NCBI GenBank assembly: GCA_041743085.1
Contig: JBGTNL010000081.1
Location: 19,898-83,897, forward strand
Source: JAFMPW01 sp041743085
Lineage (GTDB): Bacteria > Bacteroidota > Bacteroidia > Flavobacteriales > Flavobacteriaceae
DNA length: 64,000 nt
Reading direction: 5' to 3'
This document shows, one piece after another, positions 9,261 to 17,564 of this stretch. The translations under genes and the position numbers were made by a program. The notes below the pieces were generated by a model. That model ran no database searches and was not told where the DNA came from. It was given only the letters and a program-made list of their open reading frames with translations. Position 1 is the stretch's first letter; each line of letters starts with the position of its first letter.

Positions 9261-9377
9261 AGGGCCGTACCCGTATTGGCATCTTTGAATATTTCCAGGA
9301 CGGTGGATTTTTACAGGGAAAAACCAGGCTTCACCGCGGTGGGTTGGCAGGATCAGGATTATGCCCTAACTTGTTAA
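9261..9377 (+). pseudogene. Remnant of a VOC/glyoxalase-fold (bleomycin-resistance-like) gene
   Basis: The frame reads RAVPVLASLNISRTVDFY, then REK and GFTAVGW, and stops at TAA 9375-9377. This is the start of the typical VOC pattern in which a beta strand leads into a helix (S.DI..T..FY....GF), but only about 38 codons remain instead of 110-150. No in-frame ATG lies just upstream, and the following sequence has further stops. The piece sits 36 bp after a MITE, so the locus has clearly decayed. An intact VOC gene of a different subgroup is at 14536-14901. Confidence 0.6.
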
Positions 9378-9483
9378 GCATAGCTGGCTACGTGTGCAAA
9401 AAAGAACGAAGAAATACGGAAAAAGGGCGAAAAAACCATTTTTAGGCTTAGTGTTAACAGACCCAAGTAAATAAAGCCATGAT

Positions 9484-9909
9484 ATGCTGTTAAATGTATC
9501 CTACAACGATAAAGAAACTACCAAAAAAGTAAATGCCGAGGTTGGACAACCGTTCCTACTAAAAGAACGGTGGGCCCTGGGTGGCATAGGCTCCCCTAAA
9601 CTATTCATTACAGAGACCAGTATAGAAATAAGAAATTTATTGATCCTGGACAATAACCTGGATACCTGTAATATAGAAATGCGCCCCAAGGGAATTATGG
9701 TGCGCTTTCGATCCTTGCTGGAAACCTATGCCCTGGTGATCCCTTATTACAAATTGAGTATCTATAAAGGGGATTTTGCCGTGTATTCCATTTACCGGGA
9801 CCACTATTTTATTAAAGTGCGCTCCGACACCAAGGCCATTCAAAAATTTTTTAAAAAAATACTGGATTATAAGGTTGATAATACACCGACCTCCCTTGAA
9901 GATCTTTAA
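9484..9909 (+). CDS. Conserved hypothetical protein, 141 residues
   Basis: Not recognised as a named family. The product starts MLLNVSYNDKETTKKVNAEV, has no signal peptide or membrane segment, and alternates short beta stretches (KLFITETSIEIRNLLIL, KGIMVRFRSLLETYALVIPY, HYFIKVRS) with a C-terminal helix (KAIQKFFKKILDYK). It reads like a small cytosolic beta-rich, PH-like fold, but this is only an impression. Codon usage and composition are like the neighbours, so it appears real. It is isolated between a decayed region and a 345-bp gap, with no operon partner. Confidence 0.65.
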   Translation: MLLNVSYNDKETTKKVNAEVGQPFLLKERWALGGIGSPKLFITETSIEIRNLLILDNNLDTCNIEMRPKGIMVRFRSLLETYALVIPYYKLSIYKGDFAVYSIYRDHYFIKVRSDTKAIQKFFKKILDYKVDNTPTSLEDL

Positions 9910-9985
9910 ATTAGAATCAAGAGCCAAGATTAGGACTTTGTTCCTGATCTTTAATTTGTACTTCCATTTGCAATTTGACGGTTCC

Positions 9986-10081
9986 TTTTGGCATTCTGAG
10001 CGAAGCGAAGCATCTTAACCAAAGGTCATTGCTCAGAAAAGAGTTCCCTCGTCCCTCGAGATGACAAAACCGAGTTTTGTC
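9986..10081. repeat. Degenerate REP-like element with inverted ends and a terminal hairpin
   Basis: The left end TTTTGGCATTCTGAG and right end CTCGAGATGACAAAAC are imperfect complements of the common Bacteroidetes pattern around TCATTCTGAGCGAAGCGAAG. The right end continues into a perfect hairpin, GACAAAAC-CGA-GTTTTGTC (10063-10081). It is the only structure seen in the 345-bp gap 9910-10254. A better preserved relative is at 56031-56124. Confidence 0.5.
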
Positions 10082-10254
10082 AAAAGAAACCTGAGGTTGA
10101 ACCTGACCCCTGATACTTCGATTTTGAGATTTGGGTTTTCGACGCCCCAAAACATTAAAGTATTCCTAAAATATACCGGACGAATTTAGTTGGGTGACTT
10201 TTTTAGCTATTATTGCGTGCTTTAGAGTATAGCTATACCATAAACAGCTTTTTC

Positions 10255-11745
10255 ATGAAATTCCGATACCCCCTAATTTCAATGCTACTTTCTACAGTTG
10301 GTATCTGTCAGTTGTATCCACAAACACTCACTTCCAAAGTAGTTGACGAAAAAACCAATGAGAGTGTTCCTTATGCCACCGTACAGTTTTCCGAAAACAA
10401 CGGGATTATCACCAATGAGGAAGGCCGTTTTAGTCTGGATACGGAAAAAAGGACGGAAAAGGATTCCATATACATCTCTAGTCTGGGATATGAAAGGATG
10501 GGATTTTTTGTCGGGGCAGGATTGGATAGTATCCTCTATTTGAAACCGAAACCCATAGAATTAAGCGGAGTGTATCTTTTTGACAATGAACTTAGTGTAG
10601 AAGAGATCATTGATAAAATAAAAGAAAGACTGCCTTACAATTACAACAAAGATCCTATTAAGCAGCGCCTGTTTCTGAGACATTCCGAATACAACAAACT
10701 CGGAAAGCTAAATGTCGCATTCAAAGAATCCACCATTGAAGAATTGAATAAAAAATTTATAGATAGCGTCATCTCTATCCTACCCAGAAGGGCTAATTAT
10801 TTCACGGAAAGCCTGGTAGATTTTTACAGGACCCCAGAAGAAAATCGCCTGCATATTGAGAAAGCTGCAGAACTTTATGACAAAAACAATGAAGGTTCTA
10901 TGGAGGCGCTTTCCAAAAAATTAGAGAAAATTTTTAAGGAGAACGTAAAACCCAATTCCTATTTAAAAATCAAATCGGGGTTTTTTGGCCGGAAGGTTCA
11001 GGTAGATTCGATTCTAGATACTTCCGAAGAAGCTTTAGTGCTTGAAGACGAACTTAAAGAACCTGAGAAAAATTATTTTCTGGGATACAAAAAAAAGCAG
11101 CTGTCCCACTTGTATTCCGAACTTTTCTATAAGGAAGATTATAAATTAAATTTTATTGAAAAATCGGGCCGGTATGAATTTACTTTAAAGGGGTTTACCG
11201 AAATAGACGGGGACGGGGTTTACGTCATTGATTTTGAACCCAAAAGAAGGGAGGATTTTAAGGGAACGATCTTTGTAAATCTTGAAGACTTCGCAGTAAT
11301 GCGGATTGATTACACAAATGTGAACCCGTTGAGAAGGATCAGGCTGTTAGGATTCAGTTACGAGGAGACGGTATATAGAGGTTCCACGATCTTTGCCAAA
11401 GGCGCAAACAACAGATACGACCTTAAATTTATTGAAAAAGTGGAAGGAAGGGTGATGGGGGTAGACAGGCCCCTGAAGGTTATAGAGAAGAATAAATTTG
11501 TCAAAGGAAGACGAAAGCAGAACGAATTGTCGTTGGGGATCGATGTAATTAATCACAACACCCAAAAATATGAATTGGTCGTTTTTGGGTCTGAAAGCAT
11601 ATCCTCATCAGAATTTTCGGGGGTAGTGGAAAACGATACTGTCAAAGCTACCTATCTTTCGAGGTATAGTCCCGAATTCTGGAAAGGCTATAACATTATG
11701 GAGCCCAATGCGGCCATCCGCGAGTTTGCCGCTTCCGAAGAATAG
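10255..11745 (+). CDS. Secreted protein with carboxypeptidase-regulatory-like domain (CarboxypepD_reg-like plus conserved C-terminal region)
   Basis: The start is placed at MKFRYPLISMLLSTVG because it gives a proper signal peptide ending LYPQ; an ATG-less extension upstream would bury it. Residues about 26-100 form a CarboxypepD_reg-like beta-sandwich (SKVVDEKTNESVPYATVQF, GIITNEEGRFSLD). The remaining 400 residues are beta-rich and resemble the C-terminal part of DUF5686-like envelope proteins (GVYVIDFEPKRREDFKGTIFV, EDFAVMRIDY). It is probably periplasmic or on the outer membrane. The enzymatic role is unknown. It stands alone upstream of the BCCT transporter, 67 bp before the probable start of that gene. 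Confidence 0.75.
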   Translation: MKFRYPLISMLLSTVGICQLYPQTLTSKVVDEKTNESVPYATVQFSENNGIITNEEGRFSLDTEKRTEKDSIYISSLGYERMGFFVGAGLDSILYLKPKPIELSGVYLFDNELSVEEIIDKIKERLPYNYNKDPIKQRLFLRHSEYNKLGKLNVAFKESTIEELNKKFIDSVISILPRRANYFTESLVDFYRTPEENRLHIEKAAELYDKNNEGSMEALSKKLEKIFKENVKPNSYLKIKSGFFGRKVQVDSILDTSEEALVLEDELKEPEKNYFLGYKKKQLSHLYSELFYKEDYKLNFIEKSGRYEFTLKGFTEIDGDGVYVIDFEPKRREDFKGTIFVNLEDFAVMRIDYTNVNPLRRIRLLGFSYEETVYRGSTIFAKGANNRYDLKFIEKVEGRVMGVDRPLKVIEKNKFVKGRRKQNELSLGIDVINHNTQKYELVVFGSESISSSEFSGVVENDTVKATYLSRYSPEFWKGYNIMEPNAAIREFAASEE

Positions 11746-11812
11746 CAATACGGGCAATGTTGGTTTCTGTTAATTGCAGTATATTTAAGGGCAATCCCGA
11801 AAAGAAGAAAAC

Positions 11813-13300
11813 ATTAGGCATTTCCTGAAAAATAATCTGCTTCTGGGTCTTTCCATTGGCATCATTTTCATTTTGTCCCTTACCGTATTCGCATTCACCA
11901 AAGAGAGCTATCTGGGCATTGAGACCGCTTCGCTTTGGGTGAGAAACTATTTTGGGTATTTCTATCTCTATCTTGGATTGAGTTGTGTTTTGCTTTTGCT
12001 TATTGTCGCTTTTTTGCCGCTGGGAAAAATTCGGTTAGGAAAAAAACATCAAAAACCCGAACATTCTCTTTGGGCGTGGACCGCTATGCTATATAGTGCA
12101 GGAATGGGGGCCGGGATCCTTCTACGGGCCGTACAGGAACCGGTCTTTATGCAACAATACCCTCCCTACCCTTCCGGTTTAACGCCAGAGATACTTGCCC
12201 TTGAATTTACTTTTTACCAATGGGGCTTTACCGCCTGGGCCTTTTATGGACTTTTTGCCATGGTGGTAGGCTATGCCCTGTTTGTTCGCAAAAAGAAAGT
12301 CAGGGTGAGTGCAACTATAGAAGATGCACTGCCCAACGGGCCTATGAGAAAAGGGATCGATATTATGACTATCATTACCACGGTTTTCGGACTGATAGCG
12401 GCAATTGGCCTGGGTACCACGCAGATCAATGGCGGTTTAACCCATATATTTGGTCCCCGGTTTGGCCTCAGGACCACCTTGCTCCTTGCGACAGTTGTTT
12501 CTGCCATCGCCTTTTATTCGGCCTGGCAGGGCGTAAACAAGGGGATCAAGATCATTTCCAAATTTAATATTCTCGTCACCCTGGCGATGTTGTTTTTTGT
12601 TTTTTTTACCAGTGATATGGGGGCAATTCTTGTGGCGTTTGGAGAAGCTACTTTTCAATATGTTATTGATCTCATTCCTATGAGCCTGGCCTATGGTCCC
12701 TACAATCCCGGGACTGCATTCCTTACCGACTGGACTTTCTACTATTGGGCCTTCTGGCTGGCCTGGGCCCCGTTTACAGGGATCTTTATCGCAAGAATTT
12801 CCAGGGGGAGGACATTAAGGCAATTATTGTTGGGGGTATTGATCATCCCATCCCTGGGGACGTTTTTCTGGTTCTCGGTTTTTGGGACCTCAGCCTTTCA
12901 ACTGATAGAAAGTTGGGGTACCTATAACGATGAATTCGGTAATGTCTTTTCTTCAATATTTGTGTTCTTTGAGAACTATCCTTTATCGGGATTGCTCAAT
13001 TTTACCACTATATTTCTATTGATCGGTTTTTTGGTAACTTCGGTAGATTCCGCGGTTTTTGTATTGAGTATGTTTACGGATAAGGGCCGGAAGAATCCCA
13101 GCAAAAAGCATCGTTTGCTGTGGTCCGTTTTCATTCTTATAGCCACAATGGCCTTGTTAATTCTCGGGAGTGCAAAGCCAGATATAGATGTACTTGTTGC
13201 CGTGCAAAAGCTCCTGATCATCACTTCACTGCCCTTTGCACTTTTTATGGTGGTGATGACAGTTGTTTTCCTTTTGGAGTTAAGGAAAAGGAAACCCTGA
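11813..13300 (+). CDS. BCCT-family (betaine/choline/carnitine) transporter, start codon irregular
   Basis: Sodium- or proton-coupled importer of compatible solutes or quaternary amines. Family signatures are YSAGMGAGILL (helix 3 glycine motif) and the tryptophan-rich FYYWAFWLAWAPFTG followed by IFIARISRGRTLRQ. About 12 membrane helices are visible. The frame is open from 11789 to 13300, and the first helix (LLLGLSIGIIFILSLTVF) lies upstream of the only conventional start, TTG at 11873, which would cut it. The annotated start is the ATT at 11813, in front of RHFLKNN; CTG at 11825 is another choice. An ATG at 11757 is in another frame, so a frameshift in the A-rich run near 11800 is possible. 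Substrate not predictable. Confidence 0.8.
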   Translation: MRHFLKNNLLLGLSIGIIFILSLTVFAFTKESYLGIETASLWVRNYFGYFYLYLGLSCVLLLLIVAFLPLGKIRLGKKHQKPEHSLWAWTAMLYSAGMGAGILLRAVQEPVFMQQYPPYPSGLTPEILALEFTFYQWGFTAWAFYGLFAMVVGYALFVRKKKVRVSATIEDALPNGPMRKGIDIMTIITTVFGLIAAIGLGTTQINGGLTHIFGPRFGLRTTLLLATVVSAIAFYSAWQGVNKGIKIISKFNILVTLAMLFFVFFTSDMGAILVAFGEATFQYVIDLIPMSLAYGPYNPGTAFLTDWTFYYWAFWLAWAPFTGIFIARISRGRTLRQLLLGVLIIPSLGTFFWFSVFGTSAFQLIESWGTYNDEFGNVFSSIFVFFENYPLSGLLNFTTIFLLIGFLVTSVDSAVFVLSMFTDKGRKNPSKKHRLLWSVFILIATMALLILGSAKPDIDVLVAVQKLLIITSLPFALFMVVMTVVFLLELRKRKP

Positions 13301-13488
13301 ATACAACATTTATTTCCTGGTACACTTATAGCAATAGAAATTGCCGGTATCGCTTCAAATTACAGCCAGACCTTTCAGTTCATGGCCTGTAGTGAAGTTA
13401 CCTTCCCTCCGGAAAGCTGTCGGGATCAAGGGAAAGAGCTAAACTTCAACCAAGGTTGGGCATTTATCCCAAAAAAATTACCGTAAAT

Positions 13489-14160
13489 TCAGGAAACAGC
13501 CCCGTTCAAAAACTGGTCGAACGGATATAACGCCCTGAACGTTTTAGCCGCATGTTTTAAAAAATCCGGGGAGGTTACAACGCTGTCCTTACATCTGTGT
13601 GTTGCCAGGAAACTTTTGTGTTTCAAGAGTTCAATTTCCGGGTGGTCCTTCGGAAAATCACGGGGTGCAGTTTTAAGTTGTTCTCCCTCCATTTCACCAA
13701 AATACTCCATAAAGCCCTTACTGTTAAGTATTTTTCGCAAGTCATCAGCGTTGTTTGCAATTTCAATTCTGATGGCTTTCAGCCAATCACCCTGTGGCAG
13801 GTAGGCGCCACCTGCAAGCATGGATTCCCCGGGACCAATATGGATATAGTACCCGGCTCTGGAATGGATCTCAGATTTCTTTGCCGCCGATGTTACATGG
13901 GCCCCAAAATGCGTTTTGTAAGGCGATTTGTCGGCCGAAAATCTGACATCACGGTAAATCCTGAAAATACAATCCTTCGCGCTGTGATGACCAATACTGC
14001 TGTCGAACTTCGCGATTTCCGCAAGAAGGTTATCCACGAATTCCTCAAATTCTGTTTTTGCGGTTTCGTACCTGGCCTTATTCGAGCTGAACCAATCGCG
14101 GTTATTGTTTGTTTTTAGATCCTTAAGAAATTTCAAGGTAGCGTTACTGATATTTTTCAT
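13489..14160 (-). CDS. DUF2461 family protein (TIGR02453)
   Basis: Family of unknown function common in bacteria and fungi. The 223-residue product shows the family pattern: an N-terminal helix with LKTNNNRDWFSSNKARYE, then FRIYRDVRFSADKSPYKTH, then GYYIHIGPGESMLAGG, and a late DHPEIELLKHKSF. No signal peptide is present, so it is cytosolic. It is followed on the same strand, in the transcription sense preceded, by two small genes at 14193-14543 and 14536-14901, and probably shares their transcript with a 32-bp gap. Length agrees with the family. Confidence 0.92.
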   Translation of the reverse strand: MKNISNATLKFLKDLKTNNNRDWFSSNKARYETAKTEFEEFVDNLLAEIAKFDSSIGHHSAKDCIFRIYRDVRFSADKSPYKTHFGAHVTSAAKKSEIHSRAGYYIHIGPGESMLAGGAYLPQGDWLKAIRIEIANNADDLRKILNSKGFMEYFGEMEGEQLKTAPRDFPKDHPEIELLKHKSFLATHRCKDSVVTSPDFLKHAAKTFRALYPFDQFLNGAVS

Positions 14161-14192
14161 TCCTTCTGATTTAGCAATTCCAATTTACTCAA

Positions 14193-14543
14193 TTATTTGT
14201 ATAAAGTCATGGTATAGTCGAGTGCCTTTTCCGTCAATATTCCCCAATAATTGCTTTCACTCGCCTCAATAATAAACCACCCCTTGAGCGGGGGTTTCGT
14301 TTTAAACGGACTTAAAGGTTTGGTGTTTTCAAGCCCAAATTTCTCCGGATAAAATTTTGGCCCCAACCTAAAGCCCATCTCCTTTTTGATATAGAACGCG
14401 AAAACCTTATCCCTGTACTTCAAGGCCGGCGCACTCATCATCTTGCCGAGGACAATATCCCGGTTTGATGACGAGTATTTGCTGACCAGTGACATAAATT
14501 GCGCTTCCGGACCAATCATGGATGCCGCAGTGAATTTAGCCAA
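14193..14543 (-). CDS. Small conserved protein, TfoX-N-terminal-like
   Basis: A 116-residue cytosolic product with GKMMSAPALKYRDKVFAFY and MGFRLGPKFYPE, a pattern like the TfoX/Sxy N-terminal domain (a small alpha/beta fold with a MFGG-like loop, here GKMMS). A C-terminal helix follows (WGILTEKALDYTMTLY). Family assignment is tentative. It overlaps the upstream VOC gene by 8 bp on the same strand, so the two are probably co-translated. No regulator role can be claimed: the TfoX domain occurs in many proteins without competence function. Confidence 0.6.
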   Translation of the reverse strand: MAKFTAASMIGPEAQFMSLVSKYSSSNRDIVLGKMMSAPALKYRDKVFAFYIKKEMGFRLGPKFYPEKFGLENTKPLSPFKTKPPLKGWFIIEASESNYWGILTEKALDYTMTLYK

Positions 14544-14901
14544 GTGAATGAAAAGCCACCTTATTACCTTCAGTATCTTTAAATACTGCTATAAAGCCGT
14601 GTTCCCCAATAGCCGTTTTAGGAACCAGGACTTCTCCCCCAGCATCTTTAACTCTTGATAGCGGATCGTCCAGATCTTCACCCCCATTGAGGTAAACAAG
14701 GGATCCCACCATACTGGGAGTATACCCCTCGCCGTGGATCACACAACCCCCTACGCCATTATCAGAAGTAGGGAAAAAGGCCATTTTTGCCCCTGGCATA
14801 TCCATGGGTTGTAACTCGGTCTTTAGGACGTCTCCATAAAATTTTACCGCTCTTTGAAAGTTGTTTGAAGGAAGTTCAAACCAGTTGATTGCATTTGCCA
14901 T
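14536..14901 (-). CDS. VOC family (glyoxalase/bleomycin-resistance-like) protein
   Basis: A 121-residue protein with one complete VOC module pair: INWFELPSNNFQRAVKFYGD at the start, AFFPTSDNGVGGCVIHG in the middle and FKDTEGNKVAFHSLG at the end, the last being the typical DP.GN..... metal-side motif. These proteins bind a metal in a cupped beta sheet and act on varied small substrates, so the reaction is unknown. It is the first gene of a short minus-strand operon with the TfoX-like and DUF2461 genes. A 162-bp A/T-rich gap separates it from the divergent gene at 15064. Confidence 0.9.
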   Translation of the reverse strand: MANAINWFELPSNNFQRAVKFYGDVLKTELQPMDMPGAKMAFFPTSDNGVGGCVIHGEGYTPSMVGSLVYLNGGEDLDDPLSRVKDAGGEVLVPKTAIGEHGFIAVFKDTEGNKVAFHSLG

Positions 14902-15009
14902 AATTGTTGAATTTTAGGTTATATTTTTTTCTTATCATAAATGTAACCTGAAGTTTCAATATTTAAAATTCGATCTTTATCAAAACGTATCTTTCTATTT
15001 AATCATTTT

Positions 15010-15041
15010 ATTGTTTTATATACTGATAATTAGTAATTTAA
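15010..15041 (+). promoter_or_regulatory. Candidate promoter (ATTG-20 bp-TAATTTA) for the gene at 15064
   Basis: A -33-like ATTG ends at 15013, followed after 20 bp by TAATTTA at 15034, close to TAnnTTTG. The start codon at 15064 is 23 bp further on. The surrounding sequence is very A/T-rich, so a chance match is possible. Confidence 0.4.
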
Positions 15042-15063
15042 AATTTTGTTATATATATTTCTA

Positions 15064-16527
15064 ATGGCTAAAAAAAATGAATTATTTAAATTGATTCAAT
15101 CGCTTTCCAAAAGCGAAAAAAGGTATTTCAGATTGTTTTGTACACGGGAGGCAAGTGGAAACAACTATCTTAGACTCTTTGATGTCATTGAAAAACAGAC
15201 CTTATACAATGAGAAAGTCATTAAGGAAAAATTTAAAGGGGAAAAGTTCCCCAGGCAGCTACATACCACCAAAAATTACCTCGGTAAACTCATTTTAAAA
15301 AGCCTGCGAAATTTCCATGCCGGGGTTTCCAAAGATGCCGAACTCAAGGATATTTTACGAAATATAGAAATCCTTTATAACAAGGAACTTTTTGGGCTGT
15401 GCGAATCACAATTAAAACGTGCAGAGGCTATGGCCTCTAAATTTGAATTACTGCCCGGCCTCCTGCAGGTGGAGAACTGGAAACGCAGATTGGTGCAAAC
15501 AAGGCATCCTGATAACTATAGTGACTTAACCACGGTTTTAGAGGGTCAGGAGAAGACGCTGAAAAAAATAGTTAACAACCATCGTTATTGGCGGCTCGCA
15601 ATAGAATTCTCCGCCAATATGTTTCAGGGTCAAAATATCAGCATAAAAAACAAATCACTGTTAAATCATCCTGAAATGGCCCTGTCCCAGGAAGCAAAAG
15701 TACTTTTCTACAATACAAGTTATCTTCGTCACCTTCAAAAAAATGATAGCTATAAAGCCGAAAATGAATTGCGGACACTCCTTACACTACTGGAAAGCGC
15801 ACCCTACCGGCTTAAGGAAGAACCCGGGCTGTATGTGTCTAGTATAAATAATCTGGTCAGCTTTTTTGTTTTTAATAAAAAGTATAAGGATGCCATATCC
15901 CTTATTCAAAAGGCGAAAAGAATTTACGAAGGCTTCAAAGTAGCCTCCGAGAACCGTACCCTGCTTAAACAAATCATGAGAACATACAATATAGAACTGG
16001 AAATATACCGGAATACCAAAGATTTTGAAAAGCAACGGGACTTTATCAGCAGCACGGAAAACTTTGTAAAGACGAACAGGTACAAAATCCCCAACGACTA
16101 TCTGGCGTCCTTTCAATTTCAGTTGGCCAGCATTTACTTTATGAGAAACGATCTGAGTAAATCCCTGCATTGGATCAATCAATTATTAAACTCCGGATAT
16201 AAAAATGTACGTCCGGACCTGAGAAGGCAAATGCATATCCTCAATCTCATGGTGCATTTGGAACAAAAAAACCTGATGGTCCTGGGGTACTACGTTAACA
16301 GTACAAGGCGGTATATGAATAAAATAAAAGGATTGCTCCCTTATGAAAAAATACTTTTGCGGTTTTTTATTCGTATCCCCAGGCTTCAATCATCGGAATA
16401 CAATAATGCCTTTTTAGCGTTACGAAAGCAGTTGTTTCCTGAAAATACAGATCCCCTGGTCCCCCAGGACGCTATTGGCTATATAGACTATAGGGCCTGG
16501 ATAGACAGGCAAATGAAGAAGGCTTAA
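15064..16527 (+). CDS. Conserved flavobacterial helical protein, TPR-like, unknown function
   Basis: The start is placed at MAKKNELFKLIQSLSKSEK, which lacks any signal peptide; a frame from 15046 would add only LYIFL. The 487-residue product is almost all helical, with heptad-like helix pairs (LKDILRNIEILYNKELFGLC, FQFQLASIYFMRNDLSKSL, WINQLLNSGYK) that suggest a tetratricopeptide-type superhelix. It is rich in Lys and Arg. Such proteins generally act as protein-binding scaffolds; no function can be named. It converges on ctlX, and the stop codons overlap by 4 bp. Confidence 0.75.
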   Translation: MAKKNELFKLIQSLSKSEKRYFRLFCTREASGNNYLRLFDVIEKQTLYNEKVIKEKFKGEKFPRQLHTTKNYLGKLILKSLRNFHAGVSKDAELKDILRNIEILYNKELFGLCESQLKRAEAMASKFELLPGLLQVENWKRRLVQTRHPDNYSDLTTVLEGQEKTLKKIVNNHRYWRLAIEFSANMFQGQNISIKNKSLLNHPEMALSQEAKVLFYNTSYLRHLQKNDSYKAENELRTLLTLLESAPYRLKEEPGLYVSSINNLVSFFVFNKKYKDAISLIQKAKRIYEGFKVASENRTLLKQIMRTYNIELEIYRNTKDFEKQRDFISSTENFVKTNRYKIPNDYLASFQFQLASIYFMRNDLSKSLHWINQLLNSGYKNVRPDLRRQMHILNLMVHLEQKNLMVLGYYVNSTRRYMNKIKGLLPYEKILLRFFIRIPRLQSSEYNNAFLALRKQLFPENTDPLVPQDAIGYIDYRAWIDRQMKKA

Positions 16528-17468
16528 ATTCTAGGCAAAAACACTTCCGCCATCATACAACGGGCACTACCGCCTCCACAGGTTTCAATGGTCCCCAGGG
16601 AACTATGAACAATCTCACTGGTCTTTTCAATAGTAGCTATTTGTGACCCGGACAGGCAATTAAATGCTGCGGTACTCATGACCATAAGCCGTTCGTTGCC
16701 CCCCCCAAAAACCTGGAGCATGTTGCCCGCAAAATGGTGCATCTGTTCCTCAGTTATGGCAACGATCTCCTTGCCGCTCTGCCGGAGGTGGTCCACCACA
16801 TTTTTTCGTTCCTTATGGTCGTCAATGGAATCCAAACATATTACTGCAAGCTCTTCCCCCAGGCACATCATAACGTTGGTATGGTAGATGGGCATACGCT
16901 TTCCGTCCACATTTTGATTGGCGGTAAAAAGCACGGGCATACAATCAAAATCTTCACAAAACTCAATGAACAATTCTTCATCTGCCCTTTCAGAAAGGGC
17001 ACAGTACGCCTTTTGGCTTACCCTGTCCATTAGCACACTCCCTGTACCTTCCAAAAAGAAACCTTCGGTCTCGGCAGAAGAATAGTCCATCACATTTTCA
17101 ATCAAAAACCCTTCCTGTTCAAGGATATCCAGAATATCACTCCGTCTTTCATTGCGTCTGTTCTTTGCAAACATCGGGTACAATCCTACGGTCCCATCTG
17201 CATGAAAGGATATCCAGTTATTGGGGAAAATTGAATCGGGAGTGTCTGGTTGCCTGGTATCCTCCACGACAATCACATGTACTCCCTTATCTCTTAAGAC
17301 GGTTACAAAGGCATCAAACTCTTCCTGTGCCCTTGCATTGATAGTTGGGTTCTCAAGATCTATATCTTCCTGAAAGTAGTTATTTACAGCCGTCTGCTCG
17401 TTCATACGAAAGCTGACCGGCCGTATCATCAGGATGGTATTTGTGATCTGTTGCTGTAAATTTGACAT
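16524..17468 (-). CDS. ctlX: Citrulline hydrolase CtlX-like (arginine-deiminase/amidinotransferase fold)
   Basis: Guanidino/ureido-group hydrolase of the pentein fold; CtlX converts citrulline to ornithine. The N-terminus TILMIRPVSFRMNEQTAVNN is typical for the family. Further pentein motifs are DSIFPNNWISFHADG (substrate loop), FFLEGTGSVLMDR (Glu-Gly), YHTNVMMCLGE (catalytic His) and TCGGGSARCMMAEVF near the end, with catalytic Cys at about 304. The 314-residue length fits. It lies 96 bp downstream of another pentein gene, and both head toward each other's transcript on the minus strand together with gltA. The converted nitrogen would feed arginine or ornithine metabolism. Confidence 0.88.
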   Translation of the reverse strand: MSNLQQQITNTILMIRPVSFRMNEQTAVNNYFQEDIDLENPTINARAQEEFDAFVTVLRDKGVHVIVVEDTRQPDTPDSIFPNNWISFHADGTVGLYPMFAKNRRNERRSDILDILEQEGFLIENVMDYSSAETEGFFLEGTGSVLMDRVSQKAYCALSERADEELFIEFCEDFDCMPVLFTANQNVDGKRMPIYHTNVMMCLGEELAVICLDSIDDHKERKNVVDHLRQSGKEIVAITEEQMHHFAGNMLQVFGGGNERLMVMSTAAFNCLSGSQIATIEKTSEIVHSSLGTIETCGGGSARCMMAEVFLPRI

Positions 17469-17564
17469 TCAGGATGGCATTTTTCACGCAGATTGCGCAA
17501 AGTTTTAGACAAAGCTAAACAAAGATTCTTTATAAATGTGGATGTGCGCGGCGATGCCACATGC

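Noticed and set aside
10030..10150. Minus-strand small frame before the carboxypeptidase-regulatory-like gene
   Set aside because: Falls on a degenerate REP-like repeat without supporting motif.
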